Counted from the first letter of the stretch, positions 10,322-19,718 are shown. The stretch: 64,000 nucleotides of DNA from Clostridium sp. CMCC3677 (GCF_023845585.1 NZ_JAMQHS010000008.1:176261-240260), one strand, 5' to 3'. Numbers and translations: made by a program. The notes: a model not told the origin generated them from the letters alone.

Positions 10322-10474
10322 TTAGTTAAGCTTATACTCTAGAATAGCTATCTCATCTAGGGTCATGCCACGGTTATCTCTCATCCAATAGAAAAATAGA
10401 GAATCAAAATCTTTGATTTTATGTGAATCATTTTCTCCTTTAGGTGAGATAAGAGTTTTAAAGCGGACAGACAT
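10322..10474 (-). CDS. Orphan 50-residue ORF, possible gene remnant
   Basis: Read on the minus strand from the ATG at 10474 this encodes 50 residues containing SPKGENDSHKIKDFD and FFYWMRDNRGMTLDEIAILE. The composition looks like real protein. Codons such as CGC, GGC and ACC are richer in G/C than those of neighbouring genes. There is no ribosome site before the ATG, and in-frame stops lie just upstream. I do not recognise the family. It may be the 3' remnant of a longer gene, perhaps acquired. Confidence 0.35.
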   Translation of the reverse strand: MSVRFKTLISPKGENDSHKIKDFDSLFFYWMRDNRGMTLDEIAILEYKLN

Positions 10475-10539
10475 AACAATTTATTAAATACCGCAAAATA
10501 AATTGGAAATTCTTTTATTATTGAGAGGATGATTGAACG

Positions 10540-11298
10540 ATGAAAGTTGACTTAACTAAGATAGTTAATAATAAAAAAATTACACCTATAGAAGAGCAGG
10601 TACTTGAATATATAATTAATAATATTGATAGTGTGATGGATATTGGGGTTAGGGGAGTTGCAGCTGAAAATTATACATCCACATCTACAATCATGAGGCT
10701 TTCAAAAAAATTAGGTTTTACGGGATTTATTGATATGATTTATAATATAACTCCCCTAATAGATAGTGGTAATACTAGAATTATAGAAAAATCAGAATCA
10801 TTAATAGGTACGGATATTAACTTTTTATTGAAGTATATAGATGAGGAATCAGTAAAAAGATTTATAGAAATATTATCAAGTGGAACGAGGAAGTATATTT
10901 TTATTTATGCAAGAGGCTATTCTGAAATAGCTGGAGAATACTTTAATAAAAAACTGCTAGGCATAGGGATAAAGAGCATATTGATAGATTCTAAAGGTAG
11001 CTTTGAAAATAATCTAGAAGATATGGAAACACTAATAGTAATATCAAAATCTGGGGAAACTAAAGAAGTATTAGATAAGGTTCAAGTAGCAAAAAATAAG
11101 AATAAATTAATTGTTTCATTTACAAAAGAAGTTGAAAACAGTATTTCAGCTCTTTCTGATATTTCTTTTAAAATATTTGATATGCATAAATTAGATGATA
11201 GCAATGTACTGCCTAACTCATTTTTTGCTAATATGCTAATGTTTATGGAGTACTTAATTTACAGATATTATAAAGAAACAAAAAAAGAAAATAAATAG
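10540..11298 (+). CDS. RpiR/MurR-family regulator of the alpha-glucoside operon
   Basis: A 252-residue regulator. The N-terminal helix-turn-helix (about 1-70) has TPIEEQVLEYIINN and STSTIMRLSKKLGFTGF. The C-terminal SIS sugar-phosphate domain (about 100-245) has IFIYARGYSEIAGEYFNKK and LIVISKSGETKEVLDK. The gene sits directly upstream of the alpha-glucoside PTS gene, separated by a terminator and a promoter. This recalls Bacillus subtilis GlvR, an RpiR-type activator of the maltose genes glvA and glvC. The effector is presumably a phospho-disaccharide or glucose-6-phosphate (inference). GAGAGGATG precedes the start. Confidence 0.88.
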   Translation: MKVDLTKIVNNKKITPIEEQVLEYIINNIDSVMDIGVRGVAAENYTSTSTIMRLSKKLGFTGFIDMIYNITPLIDSGNTRIIEKSESLIGTDINFLLKYIDEESVKRFIEILSSGTRKYIFIYARGYSEIAGEYFNKKLLGIGIKSILIDSKGSFENNLEDMETLIVISKSGETKEVLDKVQVAKNKNKLIVSFTKEVENSISALSDISFKIFDMHKLDDSNVLPNSFFANMLMFMEYLIYRYYKETKKENK

Positions 11299-11304
11299 TC
11301 ATTT

Positions 11305-11342
11305 TGAGAAACCTGTTATCTTTTATGCTAACAGGTTTCTTA
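11305..11342 (+). terminator. Terminator after the RpiR gene
   Basis: GAGAAACCTGTTA pairs with TAACAGGTTTCTT, with a modest T run. Confidence 0.75.
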
Positions 11343-11356
11343 ATGCTTAAAATCTA

Positions 11357-11385
11357 TTTCAAATAAATGAAAACGTATATATAAT
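11357..11385 (+). promoter_or_regulatory. Promoter of the alpha-glucoside operon with cre-like spacer
   Basis: A perfect TATAAT lies at 11380-11385. The -35 (TTTCAA at 11357-11362) is weak, as expected for an activator-dependent promoter. The spacer holds TGAAAACGTATATA, which matches the CcpA cre consensus at 12 of 14 positions. Confidence 0.5.
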
Positions 11386-11427
11386 GAGTCTATGAAGAAC
11401 ATAATAATTTAATAAGAGGTGGAAATT

Positions 11428-13017
11428 ATGAAGGATAAAATCATGAATGCCATGCAAAGGTTTTCAAAAGCTATGTTTATTCCAGTATTAATACTTCCCA
11501 TTGTAGGTATATTAATAGCTTTTGGAAATATCTTTACAAATGCCAAATTAGCAGAATATGCGCCATTTCTCAAAAATAGCATAATATTTGGATTTGGTAA
11601 AATACTATCCGGTTCTTTAGTACCTATACTATCAAATCTTGGAATAATATTCTGTGTTGGGTTAGCAGTAGGACTTGCAAAAGAGAAAAAAGCAGAATCG
11701 GGTTTTACATCAGTTTTAGTTTATCTAATATTTAATAATGCCATGAACATATTTCTTAATTTATCAGGAAAACTAGTCCCAGCTGATCAGTTAAGAGGCT
11801 CAGGTCAAGCAGTTGTACTTGGAACTCAAGTTTTAGACATGGGAGTTTTTTTAGGAATAATTTTAGGTATAGTTGTAGCTTATGTTCATAATAAGTATTG
11901 CAAAAAAGAGTTTAATGGGGCCCTTCAAATATATGGTGGATCAAGATTAGTATTCTTAATACTGATTCCAATAGTAGTTATATTAGCAGTTATACTTTCT
12001 TATGTTTGGCCATCAGTACAATGGGGAATATCAAGTTTAGGATATTATATACAAAAAAGCGGTAACTTCGGAATATTTATATATGGAATGTTAGAAAGAC
12101 TTCTAATTCCAACAGGCTTACATCATTTAGTTTACACTCCATTCTTATATAGTCAGCTTGGAGGAATAGAAACTATAGCAGGTAAAGTGTTAGAAGGCTC
12201 AAGAAATATTTACTTTGCACAAATTGCAGACCCTTCAATTAAAGTTTTATCAAGTACAGTTATATGGGATGCTAGAGGATTATCAAAAATGTTTGGTTTA
12301 ATAGGAGCATGCTTAGCACTGTATCATACAGCAGATGCTGATAAAAAAAAGAAAGCTAAAGCAATACTTATACCAGCAGCAATAACATCAATAATAGCAG
12401 GTGTAACAGAACCTATTGAATTTTCATTCTTATTTACAGCACCAATACTATTTGGAGTACATGCAGTATTAAGTGGACTTGGAATGGTAGCCTTAAATAT
12501 ATTAGGTGTACGAGCAATAGCACCTAATGGATTTATAGATTTCTTACTATATAACTTACCACTTGGTATAGAAAAAACAGGTTGGCCAATGTTTATTTTA
12601 GTAGGTATTGCACAATTTGCAGTTTACTACATAATATTTAGATTCTTAATAGTTAAACTTAACTTAAAGACCACTGGAAGAGAAGACAGTATTGAAGAAG
12701 TTAAACTTTACACTAAACAAGATTATAAGGGCAAGGTATCAGGAGAACAAGGTGTTGGAGATAAAGCTTCAGGAAATGAAGCTATTGTAATAATAGAAGC
12801 ATTAGGTGGAAAAGAAAATATTAAAAAAGTAGATAACTGCTTTACAAGATTAAGATTAATCCTTGAAGATACATCAAAGGTTGATGAAGTTACATTAAAA
12901 GGAACAGGAGCTACAGGAGTAGTTAAAAAAGGAGAAAATGTTCAAGTAATTTACGGACTACATGTTACTAGAATTAGATCTATAGTAGATGAAGCATTAG
13001 GAATCGTAGGAGAATAA
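11428..13017 (+). CDS. malP: PTS alpha-glucoside transporter, EIICB
   Basis: A 529-residue membrane permease. The IIC domain (about 1-420) starts MKDKIMNAMQRFSKAMFIPV and includes the family signatures GMLERLLIPTGLHHLVYTPF and GVTEPIEFSFLF. The C-terminal IIB domain (about 440-529) has the phosphocysteine in VDNCFTRLRLIL. It has no IIA domain; a separate IIA gene lies two genes downstream. The ATG at 11428 is 5 bases after GAGGTGG; an upstream in-frame GTG lies inside that site. With the GH4 gene behind it this is a maltose / alpha-glucoside system. Confidence 0.92.
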   Translation: MKDKIMNAMQRFSKAMFIPVLILPIVGILIAFGNIFTNAKLAEYAPFLKNSIIFGFGKILSGSLVPILSNLGIIFCVGLAVGLAKEKKAESGFTSVLVYLIFNNAMNIFLNLSGKLVPADQLRGSGQAVVLGTQVLDMGVFLGIILGIVVAYVHNKYCKKEFNGALQIYGGSRLVFLILIPIVVILAVILSYVWPSVQWGISSLGYYIQKSGNFGIFIYGMLERLLIPTGLHHLVYTPFLYSQLGGIETIAGKVLEGSRNIYFAQIADPSIKVLSSTVIWDARGLSKMFGLIGACLALYHTADADKKKKAKAILIPAAITSIIAGVTEPIEFSFLFTAPILFGVHAVLSGLGMVALNILGVRAIAPNGFIDFLLYNLPLGIEKTGWPMFILVGIAQFAVYYIIFRFLIVKLNLKTTGREDSIEEVKLYTKQDYKGKVSGEQGVGDKASGNEAIVIIEALGGKENIKKVDNCFTRLRLILEDTSKVDEVTLKGTGATGVVKKGENVQVIYGLHVTRIRSIVDEALGIVGE

Positions 13018-13056
13018 CATAATTTACAGAAATAGTAGAAGAATAATATTAATTAA

Positions 13057-14400
<1,344 letters not shown>

Positions 14401-14408
14401 AGGTGTAT

Positions 14409-14894
14409 ATGTTTAAGAATTTATTTAATAAAAACAAGAACAAAATGTTTTATGCTTTTGCTGATGGCATAAGTGTTGATTTAAGCGATGTTAATGATGA
14501 AGTATTCTCACAAAAGATGATGGGGGAAGGAATTGCAATTAAACCAAGTGAAGGTGAAATATACTCGCCATGTGATGGAACTATTGCTGCAGTCATGAAA
14601 GAAAGTAAGCATGCAGTTGGTATTAGAACAAAAGATGGTGTAGAATTTCTTATCCATGTAGGGATTGATACTATAGCTTTAAATGGAAAAGGCTTTAAAT
14701 TATACTGTGAGGAAGGAAAAACAGTAAAAAAAGGTGAGCTTCTTTTAAGCTTTGATAGAAACTTTATTAAAGAAAAAGGATTAGATGATATTACTATCCT
14801 TGTAATTTCAGAAGCTAATAACCATAAGATTGTAAACCTAAATATTGGCATGAGCATGAAAGCTAAAGAAGGAATTTTATTAGAGTATAATTAG
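14409..14894 (+). CDS. Stand-alone PTS glucose-type IIA
   Basis: A 161-residue soluble phosphocarrier of the Crr family. It carries GEGIAIKPSEGEIYSPCDG, HAVGI and the phospho-His in FLIHVGIDT (about residue 90). It should pass phosphate from HPr to the IICB of the alpha-glucoside PTS, which lacks IIA. It could also serve the GlcNAc IICB at 28.7-30.1 kb, which lacks IIA too (inference). I chose the ATG at 14409, behind AGAGGTG that overlaps the previous stop codon; an upstream TTG is inside the GH4 gene. Confidence 0.9.
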   Translation: MFKNLFNKNKNKMFYAFADGISVDLSDVNDEVFSQKMMGEGIAIKPSEGEIYSPCDGTIAAVMKESKHAVGIRTKDGVEFLIHVGIDTIALNGKGFKLYCEEGKTVKKGELLLSFDRNFIKEKGLDDITILVISEANNHKIVNLNIGMSMKAKEGILLEYN

Positions 14895-15007
14895 CTGAAT
14901 ATGTACGCAGAAGAAGACTTACAATGACAGCACAAGATATTATATTTTGTGAAAAGATTATAAATGTGAGATTTGGATTCCTATTAAGAAGTAAACTAAG
15001 AGAATAA
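14894..15007 (+). pseudogene. Remnant of an AraC-type helix-turn-helix gene
   Basis: The frame from 14894 to the stop at 15005-15007 reads AEYVRRRRLTMTAQDI, then CEKIINVRFGF. This resembles the AraC-family DNA-binding core (typically EYIRRRRLT..A..., then EKIIDIALKYG) but is truncated and diverged. No start or upstream part exists, since it begins at the IIA stop. I read it as the decayed tail of a lost regulator gene. Confidence 0.5.
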
Positions 15008-15026
15008 AGCTTAATCTATATTGACG

Positions 15027-15062
15027 AATCCACGACAGAAATGTCGTGGATTTTATTTTTAA
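15027..15062 (+). terminator. Terminator of the alpha-glucoside operon
   Basis: AATCCACGACA (15027-15037), loop GAAA, TGTCGTGGATT (15042-15052), then TTATTTTTAA. A perfect 11-bp stem. Confidence 0.92.
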
Positions 15063-15315
15063 TATTCATAGGATAATAATAAAAGTTTTATTTTAACAAT
15101 GACAGCATGGATATTCATATATTTTTTTATTTTTTAAATCTAAAAATTACATTTAAAATGTAAATTTATAGAACATATTTTAAACTTTTTAAATATTTAA
15201 CAAATTTAACATCTAATTAATTTTATTAAAAAATATAGTTAATTTATAAAAAAATATAATAATAAACATTGATTTTTTAATAATTTATTATTAAATCATA
15301 GTATTTATTGGAGTT

Positions 15316-15361
15316 ATTCTTAATAAGAATATTGACAAAAAGCAAAATATAATGTTAATAT
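15316..15361 (+). promoter_or_regulatory. Promoter of the NSS transporter leader, with upstream palindrome
   Basis: TTGACA at 15332-15337 and TAATAT at 15356-15361 (18-base spacing). The palindrome ATTCTT-AAT-AAGAAT (15316-15330) abuts the -35 box and may be an operator. The 250 bases before this (15063-15315) hold only A/T-rich sequence with no gene I can support. Confidence 0.6.
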
Positions 15362-15390
15362 GATTAAAATTACAAAGGAGAGGAAATATT

Positions 15391-15468
15391 ATGCAAATAA
15401 GAAAATCACAATTTACAATAGAATTACAATTTAATAGAGTACTCTTATTATTAGCCGAATTACTTTAG
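15391..15468 (+). CDS. Leu-rich leader peptide of the NSS transporter operon
   Basis: A 25-codon ORF with a good ribosome site (AAAGGAGAGG, 8-base spacing). The peptide ends RVLLLLAELL, with Leu codons CTC TTA TTA TTA at 15442-15453 and TTA CTT at 15460-15465, and a TAG stop at 15466-15468. The stop overlaps the first pairing segment of the RNA structure that follows. The layout is that of a ribosome-mediated attenuation leader such as those of amino-acid operons. That leucine is sensed is inferred from the codons. Confidence 0.65.
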   Translation: MQIRKSQFTIELQFNRVLLLLAELL

Positions 15469-15700
15469 CAATTGTGTTTATGATTTGATAAATTTATTAC
15501 TGTCATAGATACAATTGCTCATTTTAAGCAACTGTGTCTATGATGGCTAATTTATATTTTATAGATAAGAATGCCTCATAGATTTTATATGAGGCTATTT
15601 TGTGTTTTTATAGATAAAAATAAGTCTCATAGATTAATATGGAACTTTTTGTATCCTAGGTTAAAAAGTTCCATAGATAACTATGGGACTTTTTTATTTT
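15467..15700 (+). promoter_or_regulatory. Nine-segment 'domino' attenuator with two terminators
   Basis: Nine consecutive segments can each pair with the next: 1 (15467-15483), 2 (15503-15519), 3 (15527-15547), 4 (15573-15581), 5 (15588-15601), 6 (15617-15631), 7 (15638-15650), 8 (15663-15676), 9 (15681-15694). 1:2 has 17 pairs (two G-U). 2:3 has 16 of 17. 3:4 has 9 with one bulge. 4:5 is an 8-bp terminator followed by TATTTTGTGTTTTT. 5:6 has 13 with one bulge. 6:7 has 9 of 10. 7:8 is a perfect 13. 8:9 is a 14-bp terminator followed by a T run. Odd pairing (1:2, 3:4, 5:6, 7:8) disables both terminators; even pairing (2:3, 4:5, 6:7, 8:9) forms both. Confidence 0.7.
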
Positions 15701-15735
15701 ATAAATATTTAAAATTAACTTAGGAGGATTTATAC

Positions 15736-17241
15736 ATGGAAGAAAATCGAGAACAATGGGGATCTAAGATAGGTTTTATACTAGCTGCAATTGGTTCAGC
15801 AATAGGCTTGGGGAATATATGGAGATTTCCATATGTAGTGTATTCAAGTGGGGGAGGCGCATTTTTAATACCTTATTTCTTTGCTATATTTACTGCAGGA
15901 ATTCCTCTTTTAATATTAGAGTATGGAGTAGGTCATAAATTTAGAGGTTCTACACCACTTTCATTATCAAAAATTAATAAAAGATTTGAATGGATTGGAT
16001 GGTGGCCAATAATTAGTTCATCAATTATATTATGCTATTATTCAATGGTATTAAGTTGGGCTATTAAATACGTAACTCTTAGTTTTAGAAAGGGTTGGGG
16101 CGAGGATTCAAACTCATATTTTTATAATTATTTTTTAAAATTATCTGAGTCTCCTTTAGAATTAGGTGGAATAATTTGGCCTGTATTAATTGGAATAGCA
16201 TTAATTTGGATTGTAAATTGGTATATATGTTATAAAGGAGTAAAATCAGGAATTGAAAAGGCCAGCAAGATATTATTACCTTGTTTATTAGTAATAATGA
16301 TAATAATAGTTATAAGAGGTGTTACATTAGATGGAGCTGTTGTTGGATTAAATAAATTATTTACACCAGATTGGGATAAAATAAAAGATCCTCAAATTTG
16401 GATTTCAGCATATGGACAAGTATTTTTCTCTTTAAGTATAGCCACAGGAATTATGATGACATATTCAAGTTATCTTCCACAAAAAACAGACATAAATAAT
16501 AGTGCGTTTATGACTGCATTTGCAAATTGTGGATTTGAATTTTTATGTTCTATTGGAGTATTTTCAATTCTTGGAGTAATGGCGACAAGCCAAGGTGTAA
16601 GAATTGAAGACGTGGTAACAAGTGGGATTGGACTAGCATTTATAGCATTTCCTAAAGTATTTTCACTTATGGGAATATGGGGAAATATATTAGGAGTTTT
16701 ATTTTTTATATGTTTAGTATTTGCAGGACTTACCTCATCAGTTTCATTGGTTGAGGCAATAGCAGCAGCTATAATTGATAAATTTCAGTTGAAACGTAAA
16801 AAAGTTGTTAGTGTTATGTGCGTAATGGGATTTTTAATAAGCACAGTTTTTGCAACTAATGGTGGGTTATATCTATTAGATATTATGGATAACTTTATAA
16901 ACAATTATGGAATAGTAACAGTTGGATTATTAGAATCTGTTGTAATTGGATGGATAGTTAAACCTAAGGTTATAAGAGATTACACAAATTCTATTTCTTA
17001 CTTTAATATAGGAATATGGTGGGATGTGATAATAAAATATGTTACACCTATATTATTATCATTAACACTAGTTAAAAGTATTATAACAGAGATAACAACT
17101 CCTTATGGAGGATATGATTCAATATCATTATTATTATATGGATGGTCAATTATAGTAATAGGAATTATAGGTGGAATATTAATTAGTAAGAAACCTTGGA
17201 AATATGAATTAAAAAATATAAATAGTAAGGAGGTTATGTAG
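15736..17241 (+). CDS. NSS-family sodium-dependent amino acid transporter
   Basis: A 501-residue membrane protein of the neurotransmitter:sodium symporter family (LeuT/MhsT/MetP), with about twelve membrane helices. Segment 1 carries the unwound substrate/sodium site GSAIGLGNIWRFPY; SSGGGAFLIPYF follows. Family members import hydrophobic amino acids with sodium. The start follows TAGGAGGA. The next gene is a MetS-type small subunit, so this is a two-part MetP/MetS-like system; the Corynebacterium glutamicum version takes up methionine and alanine. The leader with Leu codons suggests branched-chain or hydrophobic substrates, so the substrate stays open. Confidence 0.92.
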   Translation: MEENREQWGSKIGFILAAIGSAIGLGNIWRFPYVVYSSGGGAFLIPYFFAIFTAGIPLLILEYGVGHKFRGSTPLSLSKINKRFEWIGWWPIISSSIILCYYSMVLSWAIKYVTLSFRKGWGEDSNSYFYNYFLKLSESPLELGGIIWPVLIGIALIWIVNWYICYKGVKSGIEKASKILLPCLLVIMIIIVIRGVTLDGAVVGLNKLFTPDWDKIKDPQIWISAYGQVFFSLSIATGIMMTYSSYLPQKTDINNSAFMTAFANCGFEFLCSIGVFSILGVMATSQGVRIEDVVTSGIGLAFIAFPKVFSLMGIWGNILGVLFFICLVFAGLTSSVSLVEAIAAAIIDKFQLKRKKVVSVMCVMGFLISTVFATNGGLYLLDIMDNFINNYGIVTVGLLESVVIGWIVKPKVIRDYTNSISYFNIGIWWDVIIKYVTPILLSLTLVKSIITEITTPYGGYDSISLLLYGWSIIVIGIIGGILISKKPWKYELKNINSKEVM

Positions 17242-17349
17242 ATGACAAGCCAAGCTATACTATTTTTAATATTGGGAGCAACAATACTTTGGGGAGGATT
17301 AATAATTACATTACTAATAACTAGAAAAAAGGAAAGTACAACGTATTAA
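17242..17349 (+). CDS. MetS-like small subunit of the NSS transporter
   Basis: A 35-residue single-helix membrane protein. AILFLILGATILWGGLIITL forms the only membrane segment, ending in RKKES on the cytoplasmic side. The pattern of a hydrophobic helix with WGGL directly after an NSS gene is that of the MetS small subunit family, required for activity of MetP in Corynebacterium. The ATG follows AAGGAGG and comes directly after the transporter stop, so the two are translated together. Confidence 0.85.
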   Translation: MTSQAILFLILGATILWGGLIITLLITRKKESTTY

Positions 17350-17438
17350 TTCAATATTTAATATTAATAAGTGATACATGGCAGCTTATATTGAAGCTTA
17401 AAAAGTTAATAAAATTTAGGGTTAAGTAAATATTAGTT

Positions 17439-17547
17439 GAGAATTGAGAGTGAAAAATTAAAAGTCAACAAAAAATTTGGTAATTGAATTTATGAAAATA
17501 TATTATAGGAAAATTTTTAAGACTTTCAAACAAAACTTTCAATTCTC
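17439..17547. repeat. Imperfect inverted repeat, possible small element
   Basis: GAGAATTGAGAGT ... AAAAGTC (17439-17466) is inverted as GACTTTC ... ACTTTCAATTCTC (17521-17547). It lies in the 278-base gap between the small subunit gene and the Crp/Fnr gene on the other strand. It could be a decayed MITE or a convergent terminator. Confidence 0.45.
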
Positions 17548-17582
17548 ATCTCTCTAATTTTAACTAAAAAAGCGTGGAGTAG

Positions 17583-17627
17583 CTACTGTACCTATTGCAT
17601 ATATAAACGTATATTTAAAATAGAACG
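17583..17627 (-). repeat. Decayed end of the MITE-like repeat family
   Basis: ACTGTACCTATTGCATATATAAAC resembles the right end of the complete element at 61.5-61.7 kb (ACTTTGCCTATTGCATATATCAAC). Only this end is recognisable, so confidence is low. Confidence 0.35.
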
Positions 17628-18305
17628 TTAAGAAAAAGCAAATGACTTTAATCTTTTTTCATCTATAATTTTCACTTCTTTATACCCTAAGGATACTAAG
17701 CCATCCTTTTGAAATTTATTTAATATTTTGGTTACAGTAACTCTGCAACAACCAATTAATTGAGCTATTTCCTCATGTGAATAATCTATTATATAGAAAT
17801 CATCATATTTATTTTTCTTAAAATGTACTCCTAAACGTACTAATAATTCAGCAGTTTTTTTATCGGCTTCTAAAAATGCCATACTATTAACTTGTATTGA
17901 TAAATTTTGAATTGATAAAGACATAAGGTGGAACATTTGAATCATTAGTTCAGGGTATTTAGTTAAATAAGGATATAAATTTTCTAAGCTAACAGCGATT
18001 AATTCAACATCAGTAGCAGCACTACCTGATGTTAATCTAGCACCATAGCTAAAATAAGATGATTCACCAAAAAGATTTCCTTTTCTTAAAATTTCAATTG
18101 TAAGTTCTGTGCCTTGAGGGGAGATTAGAAAAACTCTAACTCTTCCAGATTTAATTAAATAAAAATTTTCAGCTATATCATCTTGAAAATAAATAATTTC
18201 GTCTTTGCGATATTTCTTTAGTGTACCTGCTTCTTCAAATACTTTATAAAATTCAGAAGTTATACTTATAGTAGAACTGGGTAAGGTTTTAAATTTATTA
18301 TCCAT
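17628..18305 (-). CDS. Crp/Fnr-family transcription regulator
   Basis: A 225-residue regulator. The N-terminal cyclic-nucleotide-like beta barrel (about 20-135) has DEIIYFQDDIAENFYLIKSG and ILRKGNLFGESSYF. The C-terminal helix-turn-helix (about 165-215) has YSHEEIAQLIGCCRVTVTKIL. No N-terminal Cys cluster for an Fe-S centre is visible. The ATG at 18305 follows GGTGAT on the minus strand; a longer in-frame reading would run through the promoter and operator. It is divergent from an MFS gene. A TTGTAG-N6-CTACAA palindrome over its own promoter suggests autoregulation. Confidence 0.9.
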   Translation of the reverse strand: MDNKFKTLPSSTISITSEFYKVFEEAGTLKKYRKDEIIYFQDDIAENFYLIKSGRVRVFLISPQGTELTIEILRKGNLFGESSYFSYGARLTSGSAATDVELIAVSLENLYPYLTKYPELMIQMFHLMSLSIQNLSIQVNSMAFLEADKKTAELLVRLGVHFKKNKYDDFYIIDYSHEEIAQLIGCCRVTVTKILNKFQKDGLVSLGYKEVKIIDEKRLKSFAFS

Positions 18306-18335
18306 ATAATCACCATTCATAAAAAATTTACTATA

Positions 18336-18361
18336 TAGATTGTAGTATAGACTACAATCTA
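18336..18361. promoter_or_regulatory. Crp/Fnr-type palindromic operator in a divergent promoter region
   Basis: TAGATTGTAGT, spacer ATAG, ACTACAATCTA: a perfect 11-bp-arm palindrome containing TTGTAG-N6-CTACAA, the half-site spacing usual for Crp/Fnr proteins. On the minus strand it lies between a TTGAAA -35 and a TACAAT -10 of the regulator gene. It may also control the divergent MFS gene. Confidence 0.65.
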
Positions 18362-18421
18362 TTTTCAAGTATCTAGTTAAAATATTGTAAGGAAAAACCA
18401 ATATAGGATGGGGATAACGTA

Positions 18422-19633
18422 ATGGATAAAAAAGAAAAACTATGGACAAGTCATTTTATATTAGCATTGTTTATTACAATAGGGGTAAACCTAGCTTGTA
18501 ATTTATTACTATCAACAATATCAATTTATACAAAACAAATTACACATGTTGATACTTATGCAGGAATAATGACTGGTGCATTTACATTAGCTGCATTATT
18601 TATCAGATTGCTTGCAGGAAAACTTTTAGATAAGGTTGGAAGAAGAAAAATCTTGATATTAGGTGTAGCAATAACTGCATTATCAACAATAGCATATTTA
18701 GCTATAAATAATATACAAATGATTATACTTTTAAGGATATTTCAGGGATTTGGATTTGGAATATCTTCTACTGCTATAGCAACAATTGTTACCGATGTTA
18801 CACCAAAATCAAGAATGCTTGAAGGAATAGGATATTCTGGAGTAGGAATAACTATAACTACAGCAGTAGGGCCATCAATTGCATTAGCGTTAGTTGGTAA
18901 AGAATATGAAAATTTCAAATTATTATTTATCACAACAACTTTTGTAGCAATTATAACAATTTTGATATCTTTAAAACTATCATACAATGAAAATGTTGAA
19001 AAAAATTCATTACAACAAAATGTTAATCAAGTTAATAATGTTAATCAAGTTAATATTGAAGAAAAAAGTAATGAAAAAAATATGATTATACCTGCAATAA
19101 TATTATTTTTAGCAGCAGTTGCAGAAAGTACTATTTTAGCATTTACAGCTTTGTATGGAATAGAATTAGGCTTTAGTAATATTGGATTATTTTTTACAAT
19201 AAATGCTTTAGGTATATTAGCATCAAGGTTATTTATAAATCAAATAGTAAGTAAATTTGGAACAAATACAGTTTTATTATATGGATTAATAATTTTTTCT
19301 GCATCTATATTTGGGATGTCAATAGTTAAGACAATGCCACAACTAATAATATTTGGATTTTTATGCGGGGTTATGATGGGATCATTATTACCAATAATCA
19401 ATCTGATGATTTTAGATTCAGTAAGTGAAAATAAAAAAGGAATGGCTAATGCTATTTATTATGCACTATTAGATGGTGGATATGGAGTTGGTTCAATAAT
19501 TTGGGGAAAAGTAGTTATGGGATATGGTTATAGAAATATTTATGCATATGCTGGATTTACTTTAATGATAGGATTTGTAATATTCGCAGTTCATTTAATG
19601 AAAAGTAGAAAATTAGTGTTAAATAAAATATAA
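18422..19633 (+). CDS. MFS transporter, drug/sugar efflux type
   Basis: A 403-residue twelve-helix major facilitator. The loop between helices 2 and 3 has the MFS motif RLLAGKLLDKVGRRK. The middle cytoplasmic loop (about 190-220) is hydrophilic and contains a duplicated NVNQVN, from a short tandem DNA repeat at about 19020-19056. It resembles sugar-efflux or multidrug members, and the substrate is unknown. AGGATGGGG precedes the ATG. It is divergent from the Crp/Fnr gene, which may control it. Confidence 0.85.
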   Translation: MDKKEKLWTSHFILALFITIGVNLACNLLLSTISIYTKQITHVDTYAGIMTGAFTLAALFIRLLAGKLLDKVGRRKILILGVAITALSTIAYLAINNIQMIILLRIFQGFGFGISSTAIATIVTDVTPKSRMLEGIGYSGVGITITTAVGPSIALALVGKEYENFKLLFITTTFVAIITILISLKLSYNENVEKNSLQQNVNQVNNVNQVNIEEKSNEKNMIIPAIILFLAAVAESTILAFTALYGIELGFSNIGLFFTINALGILASRLFINQIVSKFGTNTVLLYGLIIFSASIFGMSIVKTMPQLIIFGFLCGVMMGSLLPIINLMILDSVSENKKGMANAIYYALLDGGYGVGSIIWGKVVMGYGYRNIYAYAGFTLMIGFVIFAVHLMKSRKLVLNKI

Positions 19634-19656
19634 AAAGTAATCTATAATTATTTTTT

Positions 19657-19705
19657 AAAGGTCTTGGTAATTTTAAAATAAATTGCTAGGATCTTTTTTA
19701 TTTTT
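19657..19705 (+). terminator. Terminator after the MFS gene
   Basis: AAAGGTCTTGGTAATTT pairs with AAATTGCTAGGATCTTT (few mismatches), followed by TTTATTTTT. Confidence 0.8.
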
Positions 19706-19718
19706 AGTAAAAATCCTA

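Noticed and set aside
15560..15690. Repeated ATAGATAA motifs as a CRISPR-like or tandem array
   Set aside because: Only two or three diverged units, explained by duplicated terminator hairpins in the attenuator; no regular spacers.
19020..19056. Tandem repeat in the MFS gene (duplicated NVNQVN)
   Set aside because: Real, but confined to a cytoplasmic loop where short repeat changes are common; no sign of a separate function.
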